From positions 1-64,000 of the forward strand of contig JBJKVP010000005.1 of assembly GCA_045562535.1 (NCBI GenBank): a stretch of 64,000 nt of DNA, in the 5' to 3' direction. Positions 42,943 to 52,057 of this stretch are shown one piece after another. The number at the start of each line of letters is the position of its first letter. Position 1 is the first letter of the stretch. The position numbers were made by a program, and so were the translations under genes. Under the pieces are notes generated by a model. The model worked only from the letters and a program-made list of their open reading frames with translations, did not search any database and was not told the origin of the DNA. This DNA is from UBA6926 sp045562535. Its GTDB lineage: Bacteria; Chloroflexota; Dehalococcoidia; UBA6926.

Positions 42943-45735
42943 TTGCCAGAACTTCAATTTTCAGAAGTGTGTGTGGCTCTGGATTTAGAGATGACTGGTT
43001 TGCGACCTGAGTCAGATCAAATTATCGAGATCGGAGCAGTTAAATTCCAAGGAGAGACCATCCTTGAGACTTTCGAAGCTCTCATAGATCCCGATAGAGA
43101 TATACCTACATTTGTAACCTTATTAACAGGTATAAGTAATGAAGACGTAAAAGGCAAACCAAAATTCCAAGAAGTTGCAGCTGATTTTGTTGAGTTCATG
43201 GGCGATCACTCAATCGTTGGCCAAAATATATCATTCGATCTTGCTTTTTTGGCCCAACAAGATGTCCACCCCAAAAATTTGGTATATGACACTCGAGACT
43301 TATCTAGACTGATTCGTCCAGATGCAACCGACCACGGGCTTGCCGGACTTGCAAAAGAATTATTGGTAGTGAACGATGATCCACATAGAGCGTTATCTGA
43401 TGCTGATACGACAATGAAAGTATTCAACCAGCTGTTTGTTCGATTTTCTGAATTAGATTCTAAAACAAAATACCTCTTAAATAGCCTTGTAAAAAAAGGT
43501 GGTGATGATTGGTCTATAGGAAGAGTAATCGGTGAGGCCTGTAAGCTTGCCGATTTTGAAACAGTCACAGTTAATGACCAAATCAACTCGATTATAGATC
43601 GTATTGCAAATAATGCTAAAGATCACGTCGCCAAACCAACAACGCGTAACAAACCTGAAGAAACAACGAATTCTAACTCTGGGATTCAGCTATCTATGGA
43701 TTCTCTAAGTACTATGGAAAATTATGAAGAAAGGCCACAACAAAAAGAGTTTGCGACTGCGGCGTGGGATGCTTTAACCAAAGGAACCAATTTGTACGCG
43801 GAAGCACCTCCGGGTACCGGAAAATCTATAGCTTATTTAATGCCTGCTCTTCGATATGCGATGGAAACTGGAAATCAAGTTGTTATAGCAACTGCAAATA
43901 AAAACCTTCAAGAGCAATTATCTGAAGTTGAAATACCTAAAGTGTTAAATATTCTTGGGCTGGGAAGATCAGATCTTTCATACTTATCTTTAAAAGGGCA
44001 AGGAAATTATATTTGTGCTACTAAATTTCAAGCTATGATGAACAGATCTGATTTAACAATTGATGAGATTCAGTTTATGTTAAGAATTAATATATGGCTA
44101 ACTCGTACTAATGCGGGTGATATGGGTGAATTATATTTAAACAATGCTGAACGATCTTTTTTAAACCAGATGGCAGTTAACTCAACGGACCATAAACTGA
44201 ATTGTATCCTTGAAAAAGATAATAGATGTTTTGTTTCGATCGCCCGTATGGCTTCAAAAGCGTCAGATGTGGTTGTCACCAATCATGCTCTACTAATAGC
44301 TGATTCTAAACAAGAAAACGGTATATTTAGTGATACGAAGCATCTGATAATCGATGAAGCACATAATATAGAACGAGAAGCAACGACTCAATACACTGAA
44401 GTTATTACTGAAGGGCAAATTAACAATATTTTCAATTCTTTTGAAGAAGGTGGGCGTATTTTAGGGATACTCCAAGGGCAGGCCAACGTCATCTTAACAA
44501 ACCGTATTAAAGAGGAAGTAACAGTACAATTAAATACCACTCAAGAGCGTTCAAAATATGGTTTAGAGATCGCAGGCCATTTTTTTGATTCATTGAGTAC
44601 CCTTGAAGCGTCGATCAGAAAAGCATCAGACGGAGGAGAAAACGTAACTCGAATCCCGCAATCGATGGGTGATGAGGAATCATGGTCTATGGTCAACGAA
44701 TCCTTGATGAATCTTAAAGAGATCCTCTCCTCATTTAAACATACACTTGAAAATTTAGGTTCATTTTTGATTGACGAAAATAATACTCAGGTAGAACTTA
44801 TTTTGAATAACCAAATATCCAGGATTGATAGTTTTCTCGAGCGTTTAGAAATGATTTTTGATAAAGATAATGAAAATCGTATAACTTGGATTAGTCGTAA
44901 TAATGACAGTTCAGTTGGAAGAAGCGTATATTATGCGCCTTTGGATGTATCTAAAGTCCTTTATGATAATCTTTTTGACAAACAACAATCTATTATTTTG
45001 TGCAGTGGAACAATGACCGCTGATAATAGTTTTGAATATATAAAGAGCAGGCTCGGACTTGATCAGGCCGAAGAGATAATATTAGGGTCTCCGTTTGAAC
45101 TGGAATCAGCTATTCAAGTTATAGTACCCGAAGATATGCCAACTCCAGATCAGTCAACTTATGATAAGGCCGTAGCAGATCTAATTTCGAGCATATCTAA
45201 GAAAGCTGATGGAGGTGTTTTGGTTCTATTTACATCCCATGGTGCGATACGAAGAGCCTACAATCAGGTAAAAATAGAGTTAAAAGAATTAGATATTAAC
45301 TTAATGGCACAAGGGATTGATGGTCCTCCCGATCGATTAGTTGCCATGACCAAACAGACACCGAGGAGTGTAATTTTTGGCGCTGCAAGTTTTTGGGAAG
45401 GCGTTGATTTACCTGGTGATTTACTTAAAGTTTTGATTATCCCGAGGTTGCCCTTTGCGGTACCTTCAGATCCAATTGTTGCGGCGCGAAGTGAAACTTA
45501 TGTATCTCCGTTTATGGAATATACTCTTCCCGCTAGCATACTTCGCTTTAGGCAAGGAATTGGACGCCTTATAAGGACATCGAGTGATAGCGGCATAATT
45601 GTGCTGCTAGATTCTAGGTTGCTAAATAGGAGATACGGGACAATGTATCTAGATAGCTTACCCACTACAAACCTTGTAACGCCGCAAATTGGATTGGTCC
45701 CAGAAGCAATATCCAATTGGTTCAGTAGCAAGTAA
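42943..45735 (+). CDS. dinG: DinG-type helicase with N-terminal DnaQ-like exonuclease
   Basis: A 930-residue fusion. The N-terminal DEDDh exonuclease (about 8-170) shows DLEMTG, a central NISFDLAFL and HRALSDAD. The C-terminal superfamily 2 helicase of the XPD/DinG group has Walker A PPGTGKS (289-295), DEAH at 471-474 and the late motif RFRQGIGRLIR. Cysteines that could hold the Fe-S cluster of this group are 358, 421 and 429, so only three are evident where four are expected. The start is TTG, with GGAAGTGGGG upstream. It likely acts in DNA repair or R-loop/recombination processing. A glycosylase gene overlaps its 3' end. Confidence 0.92.
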   Translation: MPELQFSEVCVALDLEMTGLRPESDQIIEIGAVKFQGETILETFEALIDPDRDIPTFVTLLTGISNEDVKGKPKFQEVAADFVEFMGDHSIVGQNISFDLAFLAQQDVHPKNLVYDTRDLSRLIRPDATDHGLAGLAKELLVVNDDPHRALSDADTTMKVFNQLFVRFSELDSKTKYLLNSLVKKGGDDWSIGRVIGEACKLADFETVTVNDQINSIIDRIANNAKDHVAKPTTRNKPEETTNSNSGIQLSMDSLSTMENYEERPQQKEFATAAWDALTKGTNLYAEAPPGTGKSIAYLMPALRYAMETGNQVVIATANKNLQEQLSEVEIPKVLNILGLGRSDLSYLSLKGQGNYICATKFQAMMNRSDLTIDEIQFMLRINIWLTRTNAGDMGELYLNNAERSFLNQMAVNSTDHKLNCILEKDNRCFVSIARMASKASDVVVTNHALLIADSKQENGIFSDTKHLIIDEAHNIEREATTQYTEVITEGQINNIFNSFEEGGRILGILQGQANVILTNRIKEEVTVQLNTTQERSKYGLEIAGHFFDSLSTLEASIRKASDGGENVTRIPQSMGDEESWSMVNESLMNLKEILSSFKHTLENLGSFLIDENNTQVELILNNQISRIDSFLERLEMIFDKDNENRITWISRNNDSSVGRSVYYAPLDVSKVLYDNLFDKQQSIILCSGTMTADNSFEYIKSRLGLDQAEEIILGSPFELESAIQVIVPEDMPTPDQSTYDKAVADLISSISKKADGGVLVLFTSHGAIRRAYNQVKIELKELDINLMAQGIDGPPDRLVAMTKQTPRSVIFGAASFWEGVDLPGDLLKVLIIPRLPFAVPSDPIVAARSETYVSPFMEYTLPASILRFRQGIGRLIRTSSDSGIIVLLDSRLLNRRYGTMYLDSLPTTNLVTPQIGLVPEAISNWFSSK

Positions 45736-46624
45736 TTACTTCTTGAATCATCAGTTTAATATACCTATTACATACAATCTTGATTTGTCTTCAACTTTAG
45801 ACGGAGGTCAAAGTTTTGATTGGAGATCAGAAGCGGATGGTTGTTGGCTTGGGTTAATTAGAAACTACCCCGTAAAACTTTCAATCTCTAAAACACTAAC
45901 AGGATCCTTAATTGGAGCTGAGTATGCAACAGAGATCTCTGATGAAAATATTGATTTATTAAATTCTTACTTAAATTTAGATACCCCATATGAAGATTTA
46001 CGCGATCGACTAAAATCTGAGAGTGAGTTAAAAAATATTATTGAATCAGTTCCAAAATTCAATATTCTGAAGCAAGATCCCTGGAAGACCCTGGTCAGTT
46101 TTATATTGTCGACACAGAGTAATATCCCTAGAATTAAAAAAAACCTCGCAGAATTATCGAGTACAAACGGTAAACTTGTAACAGCTTTCGGAGCTTCGTT
46201 TTACATATTTCCGAGTCCGTATGAGCTGGATATTATGGGAGAAAATCGGCTGCGAAATTTGGGTCTAGGATATCGGGCAAAAAACCTAGCTTTAGTGGCG
46301 TCAATGGTACACAGGAAATCTTTCAATATGGAAGCTGCGTTGTCTATGGAATACGAAGAGGCTAAACGATACTTAATGACTTTACCAGGAGTAGGGCCAA
46401 AAGTAGCCGACTGCGTTTTGGCGTTTTCAATGGGCCATACAGTTGCTTTTCCTGTAGACCGCTGGGTTTCGCGTGGAGTGAAACGTAATTACCCGAAGAC
46501 TGAAAACTATAATGACGTTGATATATCTAAGTGGGGAAGAGAAAAATTCGGAGTTGACGCTTCTTATGTCCAACAAATTATTTTTTACTATGAACGATGG
46601 ATTTATGGTTCCGGTAAAGTTTAG
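45689..46624 (+). CDS. OGG1-like 8-oxoguanine DNA glycosylase/AP lyase
   Basis: About 311 residues. The N-terminal OGG-like domain has STLDGGQSFDW near residue 30. A helix-hairpin-helix GPD domain follows, with LPGVGPKVADC carrying the catalytic Lys238 and PVDRW carrying Asp257. The Lys-Asp spacing of 19 equals that of human OGG1. It removes oxidised guanine from DNA and cuts the abasic site. The start is uncertain: TTG 45689 overlaps the dinG end by 47 bp, and TTG 45743 lies after it. The overlap with a helicase gene suggests a DNA repair operon. It ends 1 bp from the convergent CCA/polyA polymerase gene. Confidence 0.9.
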   Translation: MDWSQKQYPIGSVASNYFLNHQFNIPITYNLDLSSTLDGGQSFDWRSEADGCWLGLIRNYPVKLSISKTLTGSLIGAEYATEISDENIDLLNSYLNLDTPYEDLRDRLKSESELKNIIESVPKFNILKQDPWKTLVSFILSTQSNIPRIKKNLAELSSTNGKLVTAFGASFYIFPSPYELDIMGENRLRNLGLGYRAKNLALVASMVHRKSFNMEAALSMEYEEAKRYLMTLPGVGPKVADCVLAFSMGHTVAFPVDRWVSRGVKRNYPKTENYNDVDISKWGREKFGVDASYVQQIIFYYERWIYGSGKV

Positions 46625-46625
46625 T

Positions 46626-47888
46626 TTATTGGTTGAATTTGGTAAGGTTTGCCTTAACGTAGGTTTCCTCCTCCAACCTTGTTTTCATATCACCATCTAG
46701 TTTTAGAGACTTCAAAATTAATAAAAGCTCGCCAATTCTTGGTCCAGGATTGACCCCGAGGTTGATGATATCAGTACCATTTAAATTTATATTGACTTTC
46801 GAGTAGGTTTCTATATATGTATTGGTGATTTGTGAGAATACTGGATTGTTTACGAAACAGCGAACCAAAACCAGCGATTCAATATTGTGAGACTTAAAAT
46901 AATTGAAGACCTCGCTTGGTTTCATAGACGCTAATGGTTTCAAAGAAGGGTCTCTTTTTATTTCATCCAATAATTGAAAACAACCTAGCATTACATTTTT
47001 TTCGAGAGAGTTCATTTTGTCGTTAGTACTATCTATTTTCGAATCTCGATTTTGGTTAAGTCGCAAAGCCAGTTCATAAAACTTTGGTAGATCATTTTTT
47101 GCAAGAGTGTCGTTTCTCAGAGCTTCGAAAATATTTGCAACTACTGGCGTGTAAGAGAATGGTTGGGGTAATAATTGTGTCACACCCCATGTATCTAATT
47201 GCTCTAATATTAACTCGGGGTAAGGTTCTTCAAGTACGCGCACTATTTCTTGATATATCCGGTTCTTACTAACATAGTCTATGGAAGTGAAATCTCTATT
47301 AATCCACGAGGCCGTTTTGTCATCAATCTCAAGCCCGAGCCTAGATTTGTATATGGCAGCACGGATTATTCTAGTAGGGTCATCTTGGAACGTTTTTTCA
47401 TGGAGGCCGCGCAGAATTCTGTTCTGTATATCGAGTAGGCCTCCTAATTCATCTACTAGAAGGCCAAATTCAAGTGGGTCAAGACTAACAGCAAGAGCGT
47501 TTATACTGAAATCTCTTCTTTTTAAATCTTCTGACAAATGAGCGGCTGAAACAATAGGTAGAGAACCCGGTTTTTCATAAACTTCTGTTCTTGCATTAGC
47601 AACATCTATTGTTGACTCTTCTACGAGGAGCTTCAACGTCATAAATTGGGATCTACGCACTATTGTTGCAAGTGATTGAACCTGTGGGTCTGAGGAGAAC
47701 GATTCTATGTCGCCATCTAATACTAAATCTATATCTTCGGACTTTACTCCCAGTAGAGAATCTCTGACGACTCCCCCTATCAGATATAATGCCTCGTTTC
47801 TTGCTTTGGCTATGGCGCCAAGTCTTTTGCAGGCTATCAATAGAGGCTCTGGAATGTTCAACTCTATTTGTGTAGATATATTCATCAT
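46626..47888 (-). CDS. CCA-adding enzyme/poly(A) polymerase family nucleotidyltransferase
   Basis: A 420-residue class II tRNA nucleotidyltransferase family protein. The head domain has LIGGVVRDSLLG (about 36-47) with the metal-binding DIDLVLDGD (about 53-61). RRDFSINALA near 128 and DDPTRIIRAA near 173 are the neck motifs. The C-terminal part is a helical body without an obvious HD domain. Family members add CCA to tRNA or A-tails to RNA, and the motif alone does not separate these. The only tRNA in the window encodes CCA, in which case the enzyme could serve mainly in repair. Confidence 0.88.
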   Translation of the reverse strand: MMNISTQIELNIPEPLLIACKRLGAIAKARNEALYLIGGVVRDSLLGVKSEDIDLVLDGDIESFSSDPQVQSLATIVRRSQFMTLKLLVEESTIDVANARTEVYEKPGSLPIVSAAHLSEDLKRRDFSINALAVSLDPLEFGLLVDELGGLLDIQNRILRGLHEKTFQDDPTRIIRAAIYKSRLGLEIDDKTASWINRDFTSIDYVSKNRIYQEIVRVLEEPYPELILEQLDTWGVTQLLPQPFSYTPVVANIFEALRNDTLAKNDLPKFYELALRLNQNRDSKIDSTNDKMNSLEKNVMLGCFQLLDEIKRDPSLKPLASMKPSEVFNYFKSHNIESLVLVRCFVNNPVFSQITNTYIETYSKVNINLNGTDIINLGVNPGPRIGELLLILKSLKLDGDMKTRLEEETYVKANLTKFNQ

Positions 47889-47955
47889 TATAAGATTATA
47901 AGTAATATTTGAAGAAGTTCAAAAAAACCATTGAGGGTATACATATATATTGGGT

Positions 47956-48693
47956 ATGAATGAAATAAATCTTATCGACGAGTGGATCCAAAATAATGCT
48001 GTTCCAATAGAGAAACTGCTAGGCGTTAAGTTTAACGATCGTAACTTTCTCCTAAACGCATTTATACATAGCTCATTTATAAATGAAATTTCGAATGATC
48101 AGTTTGAATCTAACGAGAGGATGGAATTTTTTGGAGACTCCATCCTGAACCAGACGGTTTCAAAGTATTTGTATGTTCGGTTTCCAGATTTGGATGAAGG
48201 CTCGTTAACTAGGATTCGATCTGTTTTGGTAAATAAAGAAATGCTATTTCGAATAGCTGTGCATCTGGATATAGGTAAGTATCTAATTTTAGGAAAAGGC
48301 GAATACTCTACTGGGGGTTCTAAGAAAGAGTCTAATCTAGCTAATACTGTAGAGGCGGTAATTTGCGCGATATATCTTGATCAGGGCCAAGATAAAATAA
48401 ATGAATTTATAATCCGCCTTCTTGAAGAACTGTGGAATGATTCTATTACAGACGACTCGTATTTTATTGACTCCAAATCGAGACTGCAACAAACGTCTCA
48501 GAAAATGTATGGAATCACACCTGAATACGAGTTAATAGAAGATGTTCAGATTAATAATGAACATGTGTTTAACGTTAATGTAGCAATACAAAATCATTTA
48601 TTGGTTGCGGGGCAAGGCCCAACTAAGAAAGCTGCGGAACAAAACGCGGCATATCAGGCAATTCAAATCATTAGTAGTTCAGAAACTGAATAA
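47956..48693 (+). CDS. rnc: Ribonuclease III
   Basis: About 245 residues. It cuts double-stranded RNA in rRNA and mRNA maturation. The endonuclease signature NERMEFFGDSIL near 53-64 holds Glu57 and Asp61. The second acidic cluster reads NLANTVEAVICAIYLD, with Glu present and Asn where E. coli has Asp114, a substitution found in other bacterial enzymes. A dsRNA-binding domain fills the C-terminal third (TPEYELIEDVQINNEHVF and KKAAEQNAA). TTG 47950 is an alternative start. It is transcribed away from the CCA enzyme and is 50 bp ahead of hisC. Confidence 0.95.
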   Translation: MNEINLIDEWIQNNAVPIEKLLGVKFNDRNFLLNAFIHSSFINEISNDQFESNERMEFFGDSILNQTVSKYLYVRFPDLDEGSLTRIRSVLVNKEMLFRIAVHLDIGKYLILGKGEYSTGGSKKESNLANTVEAVICAIYLDQGQDKINEFIIRLLEELWNDSITDDSYFIDSKSRLQQTSQKMYGITPEYELIEDVQINNEHVFNVNVAIQNHLLVAGQGPTKKAAEQNAAYQAIQIISSSETE

Positions 48694-48743
48694 TAGGAAA
48701 CCTGATTTTGATTCGGTAATAAAAATGAGATAATGAGGTTACT

Positions 48744-49853
48744 ATGAATGATGAACTTTCTGATAAACCGGGGCGTTTAGCCTCACGATTTCTTCCACAC
48801 TATGAAAATGTTGAATTATATAAAGCCGTAGATGATCCGGGAAAATTATCAGAACAAAACCATTTTACTCGTGACTCCTTGATAAAATTGGATGCCAACG
48901 AGAACCCTTTTGGCCCTACTAGGGCCGTATCAAATTTATTTGCTAACCCATCTGATATTTCGATATATCCGGATGCTGAACAATCCGTATTACGAGAAAC
49001 TTTGTCTACGTATACACGGATTGAAAAAGATCAAATAGTTGCCGGGGCAGGTAGTGATGAATTAATTGATCTTATAACGCGCCTTTTTGTCTCTCCCGGT
49101 GATTCAATAATGATTTCACGTCCGACCTTTGGTATGTATTCATTTTCGGCTAGTGTGTACGGGGCTGGAATTATTGATATACCTAGGAATATTGACGATT
49201 TTAGTTTGGATATAGATGGTATTTTAAAAAAGATAGATCGCGTTAAACTTGTTTTTATTGCTTCTCCTAATAACCCAACGGGAAATACTACAAATTTTGA
49301 TGATTTGAAAAAAATTCTTAACGCAGGCGTACCTGTGGTTGTTGATGAAGCTTACGTAGAATTTAGTGATAATGATTGTAGTCAACTACTTAGTGAATAT
49401 CCCAACCTGATGATTCTTAGAACTTTTAGTAAATGGGCAGGATTAGCTGGGTTGCGCGTTGGATATGGTTTATTTCCAAAAGATGTAGCTGACATGTTAA
49501 GGCGAATTAAACCACCTTATTCAGTTGGAACTCTCGCTCAAGCGGCTGCTACAACTGCATTAGAGAACATCTCAGAATCTGAGCAACAGATCAGGGCTAT
49601 TATTTCTGAAAGATCTAAAGTATGGTCTTCTTTGAAGGAGATATCGCAACTGAAGGCATATCCTTCAGACGGCAACTTTTTTCTCATAAAAATACTGGCC
49701 GGAAATGCGAGAGAAGTGAAATCAAAACTTTTACAGCGTGGAATATCCGTTAGATATTTTGATGATAATCTATTAAAGGACTGTTTAAGAATAAGCATAG
49801 GTCTTCCAGATCAAAATATTCAATTATTGAAAGAATTGAAAAATTTATTATAG
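48744..49853 (+). CDS. hisC: Histidinol-phosphate aminotransferase
   Basis: A 369-residue PLP enzyme of the class I/II fold that makes histidinol phosphate in histidine synthesis. LDANENPFGP near residue 49, GSDELIDLI near 100, SPNNPTGN near 173 and RTFSKWAGLAGLRVGY with the PLP Lys230 are the family motifs. A GAGG site precedes the ATG. hisB starts 11 bp downstream, which supports HisC over other related aminotransferases. It forms a two-gene his operon. Confidence 0.94.
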   Translation: MNDELSDKPGRLASRFLPHYENVELYKAVDDPGKLSEQNHFTRDSLIKLDANENPFGPTRAVSNLFANPSDISIYPDAEQSVLRETLSTYTRIEKDQIVAGAGSDELIDLITRLFVSPGDSIMISRPTFGMYSFSASVYGAGIIDIPRNIDDFSLDIDGILKKIDRVKLVFIASPNNPTGNTTNFDDLKKILNAGVPVVVDEAYVEFSDNDCSQLLSEYPNLMILRTFSKWAGLAGLRVGYGLFPKDVADMLRRIKPPYSVGTLAQAAATTALENISESEQQIRAIISERSKVWSSLKEISQLKAYPSDGNFFLIKILAGNAREVKSKLLQRGISVRYFDDNLLKDCLRISIGLPDQNIQLLKELKNLL

Positions 49854-49864
49854 GAGAAAAAGCG

Positions 49865-50473
49865 ATGGCATTGGATTCTAATCGAAAAGCTGAACAGAAC
49901 CGTGAGACGTCTGAATCACAGGTTAAAGTATCTATAAACCTAGATGGAGCAGCCAATTATTCTGTTAGCACGGGATCAAAGATGTTAGATCACCTACTAG
50001 ACCAGTTGGGCAGGCACGGTGGATTCGATTTAAATATAGTTAGCAAATCATCTAACGATCCAGATGGACATCATGTAGCTGAAGATACTGGAATAGTGCT
50101 AGGTAGAGCATTTAGTGAAGCACTTGGTGATAGAAAAGGTATCAAGAGAATGGGTAATGCGATAGTCCCTTTGGATGAAGCGTTGTCGATGGTTGCTGTT
50201 GATCTTGGAGGTAGAGGTTACTCTGTTTTTGATATGGATTTCTCAACTTCAATAATAGGAGACCTAAGGTCTGAACTAGTCACCCATGTTCTAGAATCTT
50301 TTGCAAGAGAAGCAAAAATCAATTTACACGTTCGAATATTGACTGGATCTAACGATCATCATATTGCAGAAGCAACTTTTAAAGCTTTAGCAAAATCTCT
50401 TAATTTTGCCGTACAGATAGACCCGCGGTTTAACGATATAACACCTTCTACTAAAGGCACTCTGACTGACTAA
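49865..50473 (+). CDS. hisB: Imidazoleglycerol-phosphate dehydratase
   Basis: A 202-residue manganese enzyme of histidine synthesis, second gene of the hisCB pair. The two duplicated metal-binding motifs are DGHHVAEDTGI near 75 and DHHIAEATFKAL near 165, with LDHLLDQLGRHG near 40. A TAGGAG site lies just before the ATG. The length is that of the monofunctional dehydratase, without the phosphatase domain of the E. coli fusion. It converges on purS with a 9-bp gap. Confidence 0.96.
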   Translation: MALDSNRKAEQNRETSESQVKVSINLDGAANYSVSTGSKMLDHLLDQLGRHGGFDLNIVSKSSNDPDGHHVAEDTGIVLGRAFSEALGDRKGIKRMGNAIVPLDEALSMVAVDLGGRGYSVFDMDFSTSIIGDLRSELVTHVLESFAREAKINLHVRILTGSNDHHIAEATFKALAKSLNFAVQIDPRFNDITPSTKGTLTD

Positions 50474-50482
50474 TGATTGATT

Positions 50483-50740
50483 CTAGTCGATTAATTCCAG
50501 TTCAAATCTGTATTGCTCTATAACTATATTGGCTAACAGCCGTTTACACATTTCCTCTATTTGGTCCCTTGATTGAGACTCAGTTAAGTCTCCGTTTAAC
50601 TCTATCTCGATATACTTACCAGAGTTAACTTTCTCTACTCCAGTGTAGCCAAGTGTTTCCAGGCCACCTTTAATTGCAAGACCTTCTGGATTATTTACGC
50701 CTTCTTTTGGAGTTATGTATATGCGTGCTAAAAATTTCAT
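50483..50740 (-). CDS. purS: Phosphoribosylformylglycinamidine synthase subunit PurS
   Basis: An 85-residue PurS, the small subunit that bridges PurQ and PurL in FGAM formation. The family pattern is seen as ARIYITPKEGVNNPEG near the N-terminus, LGYTGVEKVNSGKYIEIEL in the middle, and a conserved EEMCKRLLANIVIEQYRFEL end. purC lies upstream on the same strand, with a small membrane-protein gene between them. purQ and purL are not in the window. Confidence 0.92.
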   Translation of the reverse strand: MKFLARIYITPKEGVNNPEGLAIKGGLETLGYTGVEKVNSGKYIEIELNGDLTESQSRDQIEEMCKRLLANIVIEQYRFELELID

Positions 50741-50751
50741 AGTGTATACGT

Positions 50752-50973
50752 TTATTCCTTAGAAATCCGTTTAAACAAAAAAGTTTTTTTCAGTAACGAA
50801 AAAAGTATTATGGATATGGTCCCGATAGTTACAAGTGGAACTAATAATTTAACTAATAGCGGCGTATCTTCAAACTGACTAAAGCCTATAACGGTAGTAG
50901 CTGCTCCCTCTATTGTGTATATAACTACTGCTGCCGCGAAACCTATTAATAAATATCCCAGTATTCTTTTCAT
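50752..50973 (-). CDS. Small two-helix membrane protein between purC and purS
   Basis: A 73-residue protein with two predicted membrane helices (about 5-30 and 42-64) and a basic C-terminus (KKTFLFKRISKE). It starts 2 bp after purC ends and stops 11 bp before purS begins, so it is almost certainly co-translated with the purine genes. I do not recognise a family. The position between two purine genes is odd, but no purine-related function can be read from it. Confidence 0.7.
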   Translation of the reverse strand: MKRILGYLLIGFAAAVVIYTIEGAATTVIGFSQFEDTPLLVKLLVPLVTIGTISIILFSLLKKTFLFKRISKE

Positions 50974-50975
50974 CG

Positions 50976-51869
50976 CTAAAAAACTAACTCTTTTCCCGTT
51001 AAACGCTTATATACTTCTAAGTATTGAGCAATGGTTAAATCCTTTACTTCTTGAGTAGGCGTCGGAGGTTTTGATTTTTTATCCCAACCTGTGCTCGTCA
51101 GCCAGTCCCTAACAATTTGCTTATCAAAACTTGGCTGAGATTCTCCGGGTTTGTAAGATTCAGCATCCCAATATCTAGATGAATCAGGTGTGAGTAGTTC
51201 ATCAATAACGTGAATTTTCCCATCGATAAAACCATATTCAAATTTGGTGTCTGCCAGAATGAGCCCTACAGACTCTGCTAAACCGGTTGCTTGTGTATAT
51301 AGGGCATGGCTGTGTTCTTCGAGCGGCCAGGCGATGTTACCGCCAAGAGTTCCCCAAAATTCTTCTAGAGTTAGTGGCAAATCGTGCCCCGTATCTTCTT
51401 TTGTAGTCGGTGTGAATAGAGGCTCATCGAACTTTTGACTCTCTTCTAGGTCTTCAGGAAGAGGGTATCCTTGAACACTTTGATCTTTTTGATACTCTGC
51501 CCAAGCGGAGCCGGTTATGTATCCCCTGACAATACACTCTACATCAATCCGTTGGGCTTTTTTTACAACCATTGATCTTGTTGCTATTTCATCTGGAAGA
51601 TTTTCTAGGCTGAATTCTTTTGCTATTTCTGGTTCATATGCCATACCAATAAAATGGTTTGGTACGACTCCCGCTGTATACCTCAGCCAAAGCGCTGATA
51701 TTTCCGATAGTACTATCCCTCTACCTGGTATCCCTTCAGGGAGCATTACATCGTATGCCGATACTCTATCTGTTGTTACCATCAATAGAGCATTTCCTAA
51801 GTCATAAGTATCCCTGACTTTCCCCTTGTGGAAAGGGTTTGCTAGATCCGTCTCTAATAGCGCTTCCAT
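50976..51869 (-). CDS. purC: Phosphoribosylaminoimidazole-succinocarboxamide synthase
   Basis: A SAICAR synthetase of about 297 residues, which joins CAIR and aspartate in purine synthesis. The N-terminal GKVRDTYDLG and TDRVSAYDVMLPEGIPGRG (about 15-50), VECIVRGYITGSAW near 130 and LADTKFEYGF near 205 are the expected motifs. The length is that of the longer PurC type. ATG 51869 has AGGTGG 11 bases upstream. The GTG at 51884 would add five residues but overlaps that site. It heads the purC, small membrane protein, purS operon. Confidence 0.95.
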   Translation of the reverse strand: MEALLETDLANPFHKGKVRDTYDLGNALLMVTTDRVSAYDVMLPEGIPGRGIVLSEISALWLRYTAGVVPNHFIGMAYEPEIAKEFSLENLPDEIATRSMVVKKAQRIDVECIVRGYITGSAWAEYQKDQSVQGYPLPEDLEESQKFDEPLFTPTTKEDTGHDLPLTLEEFWGTLGGNIAWPLEEHSHALYTQATGLAESVGLILADTKFEYGFIDGKIHVIDELLTPDSSRYWDAESYKPGESQPSFDKQIVRDWLTSTGWDKKSKPPTPTQEVKDLTIAQYLEVYKRLTGKELVF

Positions 51870-51941
51870 AGTTTTAAATACCACCTTGATGTCATTATTA
51901 TTGTTCTATTACTGATATTGTAAATGCCTATTATAGGGCGT

Positions 51942-51983
51942 GCTACCCGTATTTTGTGATTTCGCCAGTGGTAAGTGGGTAGC
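51942..51983. repeat. Inverted repeat in the purC/Yip1 divergent spacer
   Basis: GCTACCC (51942-51948) and GGGTAGC (51977-51983) are a perfect 7-bp inverted repeat extended by two G-T wobbles. Just to the left, CCTATTATAGG (51927-51937) is an 11-bp palindrome containing TATAAT on the minus strand, a possible purC -10. The structure could be an operator, a leader hairpin or a terminator (TTATTTGTTT follows on the plus strand). Nothing else is evident in the spacer. Confidence 0.4.
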
Positions 51984-52057
51984 TTATTTGTTTCCCATAT
52001 AGAAATCGATATACTTTGTGTTGTATATGTGATTATTTTATTTATTAAGGAGATTCC

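Noticed and set aside
46512..46700. Plus-strand frame across the dinG-side/CCA convergent junction
   Set aside because: It overlaps two well-supported genes and shows no motif.
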